Positions 27,630-36,905 of a stretch of 64,000 nt of DNA are shown in pieces. Source of the stretch: Photobacterium jeanii (GTDB lineage: Bacteria > Pseudomonadota > Gammaproteobacteria > Enterobacterales > Vibrionaceae); assembly GCF_001650345.1 (NCBI RefSeq), contig NZ_LVHF01000012.1, forward strand, positions 248,001 through 312,000, read 5' to 3'. The notes beneath the pieces were generated by a model. It did no database searches and had not been told where the DNA came from. It was given only the letters and a program-made list of their open reading frames with translations. Within the stretch, counting starts at the first letter, position 1. Every line of letters begins with the position of its first letter. Both the position numbers and the translations under genes were made by a program.

Positions 27630-28772
27630 ATGACATCGTTATTTAATGAACAAGAAACTATTTCGATCCGTCGTACCGAGTTCAAGCCAAAGCCGACGCA
27701 GCATGAAAATGTACAGGCTCTGGATTTGTCTGGTACCGAAAAAGTTATCGATAACCTAACAATTTACGGCAACCCTTTACTTAATGCATGCAGTGAATTA
27801 CTGGGTTTGCTCGTGAGCTTGCCACGTATGTCTTCGCCGCTGGATGTGGATGCTTTTCGTCAGCAGTTGCTTGATGCGATTTCTGATTTTAAGCGCCGTG
27901 GCTTGTTTCTTGATTACCACCCAAGTGTGATTGAGAAGGGCTGTTTTGTCTTATGTGCAGCCTTTGACGAAATGATCCAGCATACCTCTTGGGGTGTTCA
28001 AATTCGTTGGGAAAACCATTCGCTGCTGAGCAAGGTTTTTAACCAACGCGATGGTGGTGAAGTCTTTTTCCAACTGTTAGATCAAGCTCGTCGTCAGCCT
28101 TCAAAATTGGTTGATTTCCTTGAACTGCAATACGTACTCATGATGCTGGGTTTTCTTGGCAAATATCGTCATGCAGAGCGTCGGAAAATTAATGAATTAA
28201 AATCTGAGCTGTATGTAACGATTCGCCATTTTCGTGAAGAGGCACCTATGCGTGTACCTAGCACGCCGGAACTGCCTGTGCAAAAAACACCATGGCAGTT
28301 TTTGAGTGCGCCCAAGTTGATGGTGTTAGCGTCGCTGGCAATTATTGGCTCGTACGTTTTTTCTGAGTTTTGGTATGACAGTCGCAGCCAATCAACCATT
28401 ACCGCATTTACCTCTTTAGAAATGCATGGCTTTTCAAGTTCGAATCATGATGAAGATTTGGTGTACGTCAGTACCGCCGAAGATATTGGCTTGGTTGAAC
28501 CTGAAGTAACGGAAGACGTTGATCCTGTTGTTGAGGCTAAACCTGAGCAATGGGAAGTACTATTGGCAACCTTTACGACTCAATCGAATGCCAAGCGTTT
28601 AGCAAAAGATCTGCAAGGCACAGGATATAGCGTGCAAATTCGAGAACTTGAAAATGGCATTGAGCTGGTTGTGCCTAAACAAGTGAACTTAACGAAAGCG
28701 AAGCAATTAAAGAATGAGATGAACGTTCGCTTTGGCCTGAATGCAACCATTCGACGCAGTAAACAGAGTTAG
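27630..28772 (+). CDS. tssL: T6SS inner-membrane protein TssL with a C-terminal SPOR domain
   Basis: This 380-residue TssL/DotU has a cytoplasmic helical domain at about 40-205 containing the conserved FVLCAAFDEMIQHTSWG, one membrane helix at 228-246, and a periplasmic tail. The tail ends in a SPOR-like domain at about 305-376 (WEVLLATFTTQSNAKRLAKDLQ, then a VPKQVNLTKAKQLKNEM helix), which in other proteins binds peptidoglycan lacking stem peptides. Evolved TssL proteins more often carry an OmpA-like wall-binding domain; SPOR is a less usual substitute. It would fix the secretion complex to the cell wall. Confidence 0.9.
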   Translation: MTSLFNEQETISIRRTEFKPKPTQHENVQALDLSGTEKVIDNLTIYGNPLLNACSELLGLLVSLPRMSSPLDVDAFRQQLLDAISDFKRRGLFLDYHPSVIEKGCFVLCAAFDEMIQHTSWGVQIRWENHSLLSKVFNQRDGGEVFFQLLDQARRQPSKLVDFLELQYVLMMLGFLGKYRHAERRKINELKSELYVTIRHFREEAPMRVPSTPELPVQKTPWQFLSAPKLMVLASLAIIGSYVFSEFWYDSRSQSTITAFTSLEMHGFSSSNHDEDLVYVSTAEDIGLVEPEVTEDVDPVVEAKPEQWEVLLATFTTQSNAKRLAKDLQGTGYSVQIRELENGIELVVPKQVNLTKAKQLKNEMNVRFGLNATIRRSKQS

Positions 28773-28780
28773 TAACAACA

Positions 28781-31700
28781 ATGAAAAAATTGACATTAAA
28801 TAAGCCATGGTTGGCAGTAACTCTTGCCTTAATAATTGGCTCCATTTTGGTTGCCGTGTGGATGCCCGTCGATAATGAAGAGGCTTTTCCATGGCGATTG
28901 ACACTACTTTGGAGTGGTGTGGTTGCGAGTATGATGACGGCGTTTGCTGCTTATTGGTATCGCGAACAATCAAAAGAAGCGAAGCAAGAACACGAAGTTG
29001 AAGTTTTGTTTAAGCAAGATGTGAAAACCATCAACCAGATGTTTGCTCAAGGCATAAAACAACTTAAAGGTCAGCGAGTAAATAAACTGCAAAACATGTA
29101 CGAACTGCCTTGGTATGTGTTAATTGGCGGAGAAAAAGACGCCAAAAGTAGTCTGCTTCAACAAAACCAATTAGAACCAGTTTTACATCGTCACTTAGAT
29201 GAAAGTGACACTGAACAATATCTGCGTTTTTGGAGCAACGATAACTTAGTGGTGGTTGAAGTTGGCCACCGTTTGTTTGATGACTCAGGTATTGATGATC
29301 GCCTTTGGCGTGTATTCGCTCAGCAATTACTGAAATACCGCCCTCGTCAAGCAGCGAACGGTGTTATCACGGCAATTGGTTGTGATCGTTTATTACAAGG
29401 CGATAAAAAAGCACGTTTGGCATTAAGCTCAAACCTGCAAGAGTCAATTTTGGCGCTTGGTGAACATACAGGTTTATCTTTGCCTGTTTATACCGTCTTC
29501 ACAAAATCGGATGCCATTGCTGATTTTGTTGACTATTTCGCTAGCTATTCAGGTTGTGACGTCGAAAACCCATTTGGGGTAACGTTGCCAATGAATGAAA
29601 ACAACCGTTTTGATTCACGTGATTTGCGCAATGAGTGCGATGCTATTTTGTCGAACTTAGCAAAGCAGCAGTTTCAGTTACTTCGTGAGGCGCGCGAAGA
29701 AGAGTCGAAATCGATTATTGCCTTGCCATATCAGTTACGCGTATTCTTTGAACGTGCTAATGAGTTCCTGACATATATTGGTCGTGAAAACCGGGTGCGT
29801 CAGTCAGTATGGTTACGCGGAATGTATCTTTTGACAACTGGGCAAAAAGAGCTGAGTTATGATCTACTGTCACAATTAGTTGCTGATAAAGCAGCGTTTA
29901 ATGCTCAAGGTATTAAACACCAACCACTGGGTCGGAAAAGTCTGTTTGCTAATCGTATTTTTAGCCATGTGGTGTTACCTGAATCAGGGATCGTTGGCGT
30001 TAATCTGAATCGTCATTACAGCTACTTAGCGCTTCGTACTTTGATGGTAGCCAGTGTGGTTGCTGGTGTGACTTTGTTTGGTCTTCAGCTTCGTGATAAC
30101 TGGAGTCAAGATGAGATGTTCCGTGAGAAAGCCATTACGCAATTGAGTTTGTATCGTAATGATATCGATCGCCTACGAGAGGGCTTTACCGGACTTGAAG
30201 AGCTGACGCCTGTTTTGAATGAGTTGCGCGTCGTGGCGCAGGAAGGTCGTGAGCCAATTCCTTGGCATAACAAGGTGAGCTTTAATCAATCGCAAACCGC
30301 GAAAGATATTTACCAAAGTTACCAGCAACAGCTGCAAGTATTCTTATTACCGCAATTAGAAGAGGTACTAAGTAGTGAGTTGTATGTTTACGTGAACTTA
30401 GGTAATCCAAGTAAAGTCTTTGAACTGCTACGCTATTACCAAATGTTGTTTGATAAGCAACGTTTGGATCAAACGGAGATGATCAATTACTTGGTTGATA
30501 CTTTAAACGACCAAGGGGATATTTCGGCAGATAATATCAATAACCTGAGTAAGTTGATGGTGGACTTGTTTGAAAGTGACTACCAGCACGTATTAGAGCC
30601 GAACGCAGAATTGGTTTCTGTTGCGGTGCAAAACTTAGAGGGTTTATCACCTGAACGTTTGATTTACGCTCGCGTGAAATCAATGCCGGAATACCGCAAT
30701 CGCGTTGATATTCGTCGTCAATTGGGCGATAAATTTGATGCTCTATTCCAATTTAAATCAGGTTTCCATGGCTACTTATTGCCTGAACTCTTCACTCGTC
30801 AAGGGCATAGTAAAATAGACCTATCTGTTAAATCTGCGCTGTTGAAAAAGCAGTATGATGAGTTCAAGAGCATTCAAGGTGATATGTCTGGTGCTTCAGT
30901 TGCAGAGCTGACTGAGCTGAGTAAGAAGATCCAACGTCTTTACTACTCTGATTATGTATATCAGTGGAAAGAGTTGGTTAATCATATTGAAGTTAAAGAC
31001 TTTACTAGTATTTACGACTTAGCTAATGCGTTAAAAATTTCGCGTGAACCAGCGAATAGCCCATTAGTTGATGTGCTTGATGCTGTGGTGGTGAATACAT
31101 CTCTTGCTGTCAAAAATGATGCTGATACCAAAGGAAACGCCAAAGCGGCAAATCAACTAGGCTTGAAGAAAGTCGGTAAGCAGTTAAGAAAACTCGATAA
31201 GATCAACCGTGTAGCGGGTGATGATTTGGTTCGTTTGCAACCAGCATTTGTTGTCAATGAAGCCTTTAGTCGTTATGCCTCTTTCATGGAAATTAAAGGT
31301 AAGAGTAAAAGCGCACCAATCGACGAGTTGATGTTGGAGCTGGATAACCTTAATACCTACTTTGATTCTGCGATGACGAGCAGCGAGCCTCAGCGCGCTT
31401 TGTATGCCAAAGCAAAAGCTCATGCCGCAGGCAGCCAAGATGCATTGGTTAACTTCCGTCGTCAATCAAGTAAAGCTCCAGGCCAAGTGGCAGATTGGGT
31501 GAAAAAACTTGATAAGCAAGCTTGGAAAAAGGTGATCGAAGGTGGCATTGGTTACTTGGATCAGCAATGGCAAGAACAAGTGTTCTATTTCTATCGACAG
31601 GCAATTGAAGGGCGTTTCCCATTTGCATTAGAAGGTAGAGGTGAAGTCGCTATCGATGATTTTGCCAATATGTTTAAACCTCAAGGCCGTTTAGATAAAT

Positions 31701-32251
31701 TCATTACTACTGAACTGCAGCCATTTACATATTGGGATAACAATGTGTTGAAGTTGGCTGAAGTGGATGGTTTGAAATTACCAATTAAACCGGAAACGTT
31801 AAGACGTTTTAAACAAGCGAAGAAGATCAGTGAGCTATTCTTTGGTCCAAGTGGTCAGCAATTAGCACTTAAACTTAAGTTGAAGGCAAGCTCAATGAGT
31901 ACTTCGGCAACGCAGTTTAATCTTCGAGAAAATGAAAATGTCTTTTCGTACCGCCACGGTCCGCGATTATGGAAGAGTGTGGTATGGCCATCAATTGGCA
32001 CGGATGATTACCTATCAGCGAACTTCTACAAAGGTGATAACCGTATTGCAACGAAGTCATACACTGGGCAGTGGGCGTTATTCCGAATGCTCTTTGATGG
32101 CAGCGCAAGTGCAACAGGTGATCGTCGAGTACGTAAGTTGCATTACGGCTTAGAAGATCAAAGCATTGTCTTCGAATACACCTTAGAAGGTAGTAATAGT
32201 GTGTTAGATAAACGGGTATTAAATAGCTTCTATTTACCTGCTTCACTCTAA
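28781..32251 (+). CDS. tssM: T6SS membrane-complex protein TssM (IcmF/VasK)
   Basis: This 1156-residue IcmF protein has membrane helices at about 10-29, 39-58 and 409-428, a cytoplasmic NTPase-like domain between the second and third, and a large periplasmic part ending with the TssJ-binding beta domain (RLWKSVVWPSIG region). The P-loop is degenerate: residues 116-124 read G-G-E-K-D-A-K-S-S, with Ala where the last Walker-A Gly should be. ATP binding is therefore doubtful, although many TssM proteins tolerate this. It ends the structural part of the operon and is followed by a large hairpin. Confidence 0.94.
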   Translation: MKKLTLNKPWLAVTLALIIGSILVAVWMPVDNEEAFPWRLTLLWSGVVASMMTAFAAYWYREQSKEAKQEHEVEVLFKQDVKTINQMFAQGIKQLKGQRVNKLQNMYELPWYVLIGGEKDAKSSLLQQNQLEPVLHRHLDESDTEQYLRFWSNDNLVVVEVGHRLFDDSGIDDRLWRVFAQQLLKYRPRQAANGVITAIGCDRLLQGDKKARLALSSNLQESILALGEHTGLSLPVYTVFTKSDAIADFVDYFASYSGCDVENPFGVTLPMNENNRFDSRDLRNECDAILSNLAKQQFQLLREAREEESKSIIALPYQLRVFFERANEFLTYIGRENRVRQSVWLRGMYLLTTGQKELSYDLLSQLVADKAAFNAQGIKHQPLGRKSLFANRIFSHVVLPESGIVGVNLNRHYSYLALRTLMVASVVAGVTLFGLQLRDNWSQDEMFREKAITQLSLYRNDIDRLREGFTGLEELTPVLNELRVVAQEGREPIPWHNKVSFNQSQTAKDIYQSYQQQLQVFLLPQLEEVLSSELYVYVNLGNPSKVFELLRYYQMLFDKQRLDQTEMINYLVDTLNDQGDISADNINNLSKLMVDLFESDYQHVLEPNAELVSVAVQNLEGLSPERLIYARVKSMPEYRNRVDIRRQLGDKFDALFQFKSGFHGYLLPELFTRQGHSKIDLSVKSALLKKQYDEFKSIQGDMSGASVAELTELSKKIQRLYYSDYVYQWKELVNHIEVKDFTSIYDLANALKISREPANSPLVDVLDAVVVNTSLAVKNDADTKGNAKAANQLGLKKVGKQLRKLDKINRVAGDDLVRLQPAFVVNEAFSRYASFMEIKGKSKSAPIDELMLELDNLNTYFDSAMTSSEPQRALYAKAKAHAAGSQDALVNFRRQSSKAPGQVADWVKKLDKQAWKKVIEGGIGYLDQQWQEQVFYFYRQAIEGRFPFALEGRGEVAIDDFANMFKPQGRLDKFITTELQPFTYWDNNVLKLAEVDGLKLPIKPETLRRFKQAKKISELFFGPSGQQLALKLKLKASSMSTSATQFNLRENENVFSYRHGPRLWKSVVWPSIGTDDYLSANFYKGDNRIATKSYTGQWALFRMLFDGSASATGDRRVRKLHYGLEDQSIVFEYTLEGSNSVLDKRVLNSFYLPASL

Positions 32252-32276
32252 CTCTCGTTCCCAATCTAGTGGGATT

Positions 32277-32324
32277 AACACGGGATTAGCGATCAATAAT
32301 CAATTGAGATGCTAATTCCGTGTT
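32277..32324 (+). terminator. 14-bp hairpin after tssM, possible partial terminator
   Basis: AACACGGGATTAGC (32277-32290) pairs with GCTAATTCCGTGTT (32311-32324) with one G-U wobble and a 20-base loop. It is followed by CTTGTTT. The weak T-run suggests partial termination or attenuation before the kinase gene. Confidence 0.55.
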
Positions 32325-32357
32325 CTTGTTTACAACGAATACGCTAAGAAATCACGA

Positions 32358-33044
32358 ATGTCGACAAGGTTAAATAGAACAGAACAATACCTGAAAGTAT
32401 TACCTTCAAATCTCAATAAACGATTTAAGTTATTAGCTTCACTTTCATCAAAGCTATGGTTGGTGAAAGATAAGCAAGGTTCAGATATGTCTCCTGTACT
32501 TATTAAGCAAGGTGATAAAGATAGCCTTGCGCGTGAATGGCATAGCTTACAATCTTGTGAGTCTCATTACTTCCGTCAAGCTAAAGCCTGGCTGGTGGAT
32601 GATAATGTACTCGTGCTTGACTATGTTGAAGGTGAAAGCCTGCTGAGCTTAGACAGTGAGCAAGCGGCGCTGTTCTTATATTTGTTACCACAAATCGTAC
32701 GTGCAATAAGCGTGTTGCATCAACAAGGCTGGATTCATGGTGATATTAAGCCTTCAAATGTGTTGTTTGATAAAAGATATCTAAAAATCACATTAATTGA
32801 TTTTGGCGCAGCTCTGCCTATCAATACCATGATTAGTTCTCAATCGAGTATTCAGCTTACCCCTGGTTTCAGTCCTGAATCACGTAGTTATCAAAACCAT
32901 AAAGTGACCGAAAAAGATGATTGGTACGCATTGTGGCAGTGGGTTTTACAATTAAAAAAGCAGAGTGAGCAAGGTGTGCTGACACAGCGAGAATCTAAGC
33001 AGTTAGCACGCTGGTTAATGTGGTTAGAGATGAAGGGTTGCTGA
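32358..33044 (+). CDS. Small Ser/Thr kinase-like protein of the T6SS locus
   Basis: This 228-residue protein carries the kinase catalytic core in compact form: putative ATP-binding Lys50 (VLIKQ) with Glu60, the catalytic loop H-G-D-I-K-P-S-N at 127-134, and DFG at 148-150. The classical glycine-rich loop is poorly preserved and the C-lobe is short. It probably phosphorylates threonines read by the FHA protein TagH, the PpkA role in other T6SS. There is no transmembrane sensor part and no PppA-type phosphatase gene in this locus. It lies beyond the tssM hairpin and could be expressed separately. Confidence 0.8.
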   Translation: MSTRLNRTEQYLKVLPSNLNKRFKLLASLSSKLWLVKDKQGSDMSPVLIKQGDKDSLAREWHSLQSCESHYFRQAKAWLVDDNVLVLDYVEGESLLSLDSEQAALFLYLLPQIVRAISVLHQQGWIHGDIKPSNVLFDKRYLKITLIDFGAALPINTMISSQSSIQLTPGFSPESRSYQNHKVTEKDDWYALWQWVLQLKKQSEQGVLTQRESKQLARWLMWLEMKGC

Positions 33045-33120
33045 AAGTCTTGGTGTGAGTCACTTAGTGATTAGAGTATTAAAAGAATAAATATAAGAAC
33101 AATGATTTTGGGAGTACTGT

Positions 33121-34761
33121 TTGTTTAAGTTTGATTTTGACTGTGTTGTTATTGGTTCAGGGTTTGGTGGTGCAGTTGCAGCATTACGTTCGGTAGAAGA
33201 GGGGAAGAAAACATTAATTCTTGAGCAGGGAAAGCGATTTAATGATGATGAATTTGCTTTATCGAACTGGGATCTCAAACGGTTTATGTGGGCTCCTTTG
33301 TTCAATTTTCTTGGTCCTTGTCGGTTATCTTTCACCAAGAAGTTCATGTCTATTTCAGGTGTTGGTGTTGGTGGTGGATCGCTCATTTATGCTAATACCC
33401 ATCGAACCCCTGATAAGACCGTATTAGAGGCAGCACCATGGCAATTATCTCATCAAAATTGGTTTGAAGAGCTAGCGCCTTTTTACCAGAAAGCTTCGCA
33501 AATGTTAGGTGTAGTTCCGAATCCAAGGTTAACCCCCGCAGATAATTATTTGCATCAAGTATCGGAAGCTATAGGTTGTGAATCAACTTTCACTCCAGTT
33601 GATTGTGGCGTTGTTTTTCCTGAGCATAACGGGGTTGAAGATGTCTTTAATTCAAAGGACGTGGATGACCCGTATTTTAATGGCGAGGGGCCTAAACGCA
33701 GTAGTTGTAATTACTGTGGCAACTGCATGGTAGGTTGTCGCTATAATGCTAAGAATACATTAGAGAAAAACTACCTGTTCTTCGCGGAAAAGAAAGGTGC
33801 ACAAATTCGACCTTTGAGCAAGGTGGTAGCCATTACACCATTAAACAATCTTGGGGAGGCTCATAGTAATGGCGATGGTGCGCAAGGGTACCAAGTAAAG
33901 GTTGAAGAAAGGCAGGGTTGGCTGAAAAAGCGCACTTACTATGTGACGGTAAAATCAATCATCCTTTCTGGGGGGACAGTAGGAAGTGTACCACTGTTGA
34001 TCAAAATGCGTGAATCAGGGTTAATGCCAAACATTTCATCGCGCATTGGCCACCAAGTGATGACTAATAGTGAAACACTTGTAACGGTAACAAACTTTGC
34101 CAATAGGGAAGAGGATCACTCGAAAGGTGTGGCAATTGGCAGTGAAATACAAGTAAATGCCGAAACCCGCGTGCAGGTGGTACGCTACGGAAAAGGAAGT
34201 AATGCAGCGTGGTTAATGGCGCCAAATGTACCTTTAACAGACAAAGTTGATGGTCGTAAAAGATGGCAGACTTTCATGACTTACAGCTTTCGCCACCCTC
34301 TAAAATTGCTGCGGTTACTAAATCCTGCCAATCGTTCAAATAAGAGCATTTGGCTGTTGGTGATGCAATCAAAGCTCGCTTATTTCCGCATTGAATCTGC
34401 GCGACCTTGGTATTTCTTGTTCTTAAAGAAGCATTGGACACTGAGTTTAAACTCGTCTGATAGTAATCATGATGGTTATTTCCCCGTTGCCCAAGAGGTT
34501 GCTAAGTATTTTTCGGTCGCGATGAAAGGTGAGCCTGCTAATTTATTGCCCGAAGTTTTGTTTGATATGCCTGTAACTGCTCATTCGATGGGAGGTGCTG
34601 TGATGGGGAGTTCATCTCATAATGGTGTAGTTGACCATGCTGGAAACTTATTTGGATATGAAAATTTCAAAGTTTTGGATGCCAGTATTATACCGGGTAA
34701 TTTAGGAGTAAATCCTTCTTTGACTATCTTGGCAATGGCAGAAAGAGCTATGAGCAGATAA
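33121..34761 (+). CDS. GMC-type FAD oxidoreductase with a Cys cluster (cholesterol-oxidase-like)
   Basis: This 546-residue flavoprotein has the dinucleotide-binding motif G-S-G-F-G-G at 12-17 and the GMC signature GVGVGGGSLIYAN near 83-95. The C-terminal segment TAHSMGGAVMGSS...NFKVLDASIIPGNLGVNPSLTILAMAERAM is the family active-site and FAD end. Four cysteines at 196, 199, 202 and 206 (C-x2-C-x2-C-x3-C) resemble an iron-sulfur or zinc site. GMC enzymes oxidise alcohols such as sterols or sugars. The start is a TTG with GGGAG upstream; the first ATG is far inside the fold. It follows the T6SS genes on the same strand, with no signal peptide. Confidence 0.82.
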   Translation: MFKFDFDCVVIGSGFGGAVAALRSVEEGKKTLILEQGKRFNDDEFALSNWDLKRFMWAPLFNFLGPCRLSFTKKFMSISGVGVGGGSLIYANTHRTPDKTVLEAAPWQLSHQNWFEELAPFYQKASQMLGVVPNPRLTPADNYLHQVSEAIGCESTFTPVDCGVVFPEHNGVEDVFNSKDVDDPYFNGEGPKRSSCNYCGNCMVGCRYNAKNTLEKNYLFFAEKKGAQIRPLSKVVAITPLNNLGEAHSNGDGAQGYQVKVEERQGWLKKRTYYVTVKSIILSGGTVGSVPLLIKMRESGLMPNISSRIGHQVMTNSETLVTVTNFANREEDHSKGVAIGSEIQVNAETRVQVVRYGKGSNAAWLMAPNVPLTDKVDGRKRWQTFMTYSFRHPLKLLRLLNPANRSNKSIWLLVMQSKLAYFRIESARPWYFLFLKKHWTLSLNSSDSNHDGYFPVAQEVAKYFSVAMKGEPANLLPEVLFDMPVTAHSMGGAVMGSSSHNGVVDHAGNLFGYENFKVLDASIIPGNLGVNPSLTILAMAERAMSR

Positions 34762-35078
34762 GAATCAATGTTTAGCTTTAAGGGCTAGACCTTATCGCCA
34801 GAACCATAACAAGCGGCAGGCCTCGAGTACTGGCTTATACACAATCTGACATCTATGGTGGTGAAGCGTGACCTAGTCGTACAGACTGTCCCTTATGCCA
34901 CCAAAATCGCTTTTGGACACTTTCGAGTTAGAGAATGCTCGGATAAATCATCGTTATGTCTTAGTTATAACCAATAGTGCGGTGGTAAACGGAAGCCGAG
35001 TCTCAAGGATGAGCACTTTGAGCCGAAGCTTTTTAACCTCGAGTTTTGCCCAAAAGCCTAGCTCCCCCACCTGAAACA
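34762..35078. other. Gene-free stretch between the oxidoreductase and the phospholipase gene
   Basis: About 317 bases with no credible reading frame in either direction and a higher GC content than the tssA promoter region. I recognise no insertion-sequence end or tRNA. Its texture, coding-like but full of stops, suggests decayed sequence, but I cannot identify a parent gene. Confidence 0.4.
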
Positions 35079-35111
35079 CAAAAAAACCGATAGGCCTTCA
35101 CCTATCGGTTT
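35079..35111 (-). terminator. Terminator of the phospholipase-like gene
   Basis: On the - strand the stem AAACCGATAGG / CCTATCGGTTT (35084-35094 with 35101-35111, loop of 6) is followed by a T-run, 22 bases after the stop of the leftward gene. This is a classical intrinsic terminator. Confidence 0.85.
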
Positions 35112-35132
35112 ATTCATCACACACTAAAAAGC

Positions 35133-36905
35133 CTATGCTGGCAGCGTCTCCTGACGCTCATGGAGTAACCTATCTACCTTACGGGTAACCGCTAAAGAAA
35201 GGGCGACTGCCTGAGTCTGCGCCTCATAGCAGATATCCGTCTGCAACGTATTCGGATAATACGTACCATTAATCACGCCATGGACAAGCCACTCGGAAAG
35301 CGTCGGGCTCAAAGCCGCATTCGCCTTTTGGGCGTAACTTAAAATCGTCGGAGTCCCCAAAGTCGCGCCAGAAATACAGTTGTTTGTATCCAACGTCAAT
35401 TGCCAAGAGATGTTCATCATAAAAGGCTTGTTATCATGGGAATGAGAAGTCAACTTCTTCTCTTGATTGACCACCATGTTCTCAAGCACATTGGTGTTTG
35501 AATAACCTCCCTCCCCAGGTAACTGATCGCTCGCCCAAATCCCTGCCTTCGAATCAATGCCCTCAAAACCATTCGGCATCAGCGCAATAACATTCCCTTT
35601 ACTGAGTAGCTCATTGACCGTCAAACTTGATAGGTTCGTCGCATCCCCTGTGATAAGGTGCGCACCAAGAACATCACGAACCATCGAGATAAACAACCTC
35701 GATTGTTCTGCAGACAAACCGTTATCTTTACGATCATCACGCTTCGCCCAATCAATAAAGTGACTGAACTTCAAAATCACCAGTTCACCTTGATTGTTCT
35801 CAATAAACGCCGCCACCTGCTCTAAGGCCTCTGATAACGCAACTCCAGCAGCACCTTGAAAGCCAACCTTAAATGTTGCTGCTAAATCGCTACTCTCGCT
35901 AATGTCTGTGTAATGAGCCGTATAAAAATCACCATTCCACAGTGCTGGGCGCAAATCGAGCTTACGGGCCCCTTGCATCAGTTGCATTTGGATATCAAAG
36001 ATCTGAGTTTTTGTCACTGCTTGAGTACCATACCGAGTGTGGTACGTGCGCTTGTACGTCCCTGAATCATGAGAGGCTGGCAGACAAATTTCACTGAGCG
36101 GCTTATTGCCAAGAAGCGCCGCATTACTGCTCATCCAAGACGAGGTTTGGGCGCAGTCAAATGGCTCAATCACCCACACTTCATCTTTACCGGGTTTACC
36201 GGCGTGAAGCTGACTCGCTTTACGGGTCATGTACTCTTCATTTTGGACATTTTTTACATAAAATGTATTGCCTTCTTCAGAGTCCACCTCAATTAAACGC
36301 CACTTTTGCTCATCCGACGTCACGCGGTCAGTCATCGTAAGAATCGAGCTTTGGAAAAACTCGTAATTGTCTTGGTTTTGAATCGCTACCGTACCGTCAT
36401 CGTACTGAATAAACTTCGTCAAACAGTTGGGCACAACTGGCTTATCCTTCAACTGCGAGGCGTGATTGCATCGATACTCATTATTACTTTGGTTCTTCAA
36501 GAAGCCGTAGAAAGACGCCTTAAAGTCCGGTTTTGCCTCACCACGTGATTCAATCACCCAATGCTCACTCGCCCCCGGCGTGCCCTTATGCAACTGACCT
36601 GCATGACTCGTCATGTACTCGCCATTTTCGACATTTTGAATCGTAAACGTTCCTTCAGCCTCAGTAGCGGGCACAATCGTCCAAAGCTGACCATCCCCCT
36701 TAACACTGCTGGCCAATGAACGAATATGATTTTGGTAGAATTCCCCATTATCCACATTCTTAATCGCATAGGTTTCATTGCCATACGGCAACAGCTCAAA
36801 CAGGCATTGTGGGGGGGCATAATCAGACGCCAGCTTAGTGGCATGGTTGCAACGATATTTCTTATTATCGGCGTTTTGCAAAGAGCATAATTTTGGAAGG
36901 CTCAT
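35133..36905 (-). CDS. PI-PLC-like phospholipase with two N-terminal beta-trefoils; candidate T6SS effector
   Basis: This 590-residue protein has no signal peptide. Residues about 1-120 and 130-250 are two copies of a threefold repeat whose unit reads [I/L]-x-N-x-x-N-x-E-Y/F...A-x-x-L, as in ricin- or fascin-like beta-trefoils that bind glycans. Residues about 265-560 match the PI-PLC X domain: L-P-A-S-H-D-S-G-T-Y with catalytic His279, then G-A-R-K-L-D-L-R, and a second His331 (FYTAHYTD). Such enzymes cleave phosphatidylinositol-type lipids. The ATG at 36905 is chosen because AAAGGA lies six bases upstream; an in-frame TTG at 36932 has no ribosome site. It lies beside the T6SS locus and is isolated by gene-free DNA on both sides. 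Effector status is inference. Confidence 0.75.
   Translation of the reverse strand: MSLPKLCSLQNADNKKYRCNHATKLASDYAPPQCLFELLPYGNETYAIKNVDNGEFYQNHIRSLASSVKGDGQLWTIVPATEAEGTFTIQNVENGEYMTSHAGQLHKGTPGASEHWVIESRGEAKPDFKASFYGFLKNQSNNEYRCNHASQLKDKPVVPNCLTKFIQYDDGTVAIQNQDNYEFFQSSILTMTDRVTSDEQKWRLIEVDSEEGNTFYVKNVQNEEYMTRKASQLHAGKPGKDEVWVIEPFDCAQTSSWMSSNAALLGNKPLSEICLPASHDSGTYKRTYHTRYGTQAVTKTQIFDIQMQLMQGARKLDLRPALWNGDFYTAHYTDISESSDLAATFKVGFQGAAGVALSEALEQVAAFIENNQGELVILKFSHFIDWAKRDDRKDNGLSAEQSRLFISMVRDVLGAHLITGDATNLSSLTVNELLSKGNVIALMPNGFEGIDSKAGIWASDQLPGEGGYSNTNVLENMVVNQEKKLTSHSHDNKPFMMNISWQLTLDTNNCISGATLGTPTILSYAQKANAALSPTLSEWLVHGVINGTYYPNTLQTDICYEAQTQAVALSLAVTRKVDRLLHERQETLPA

Noticed and set aside
34762-35078. 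Insertion-sequence remnant
   Set aside because: There are no terminal inverted repeats, target duplication or transposase fragment that I can recognise.
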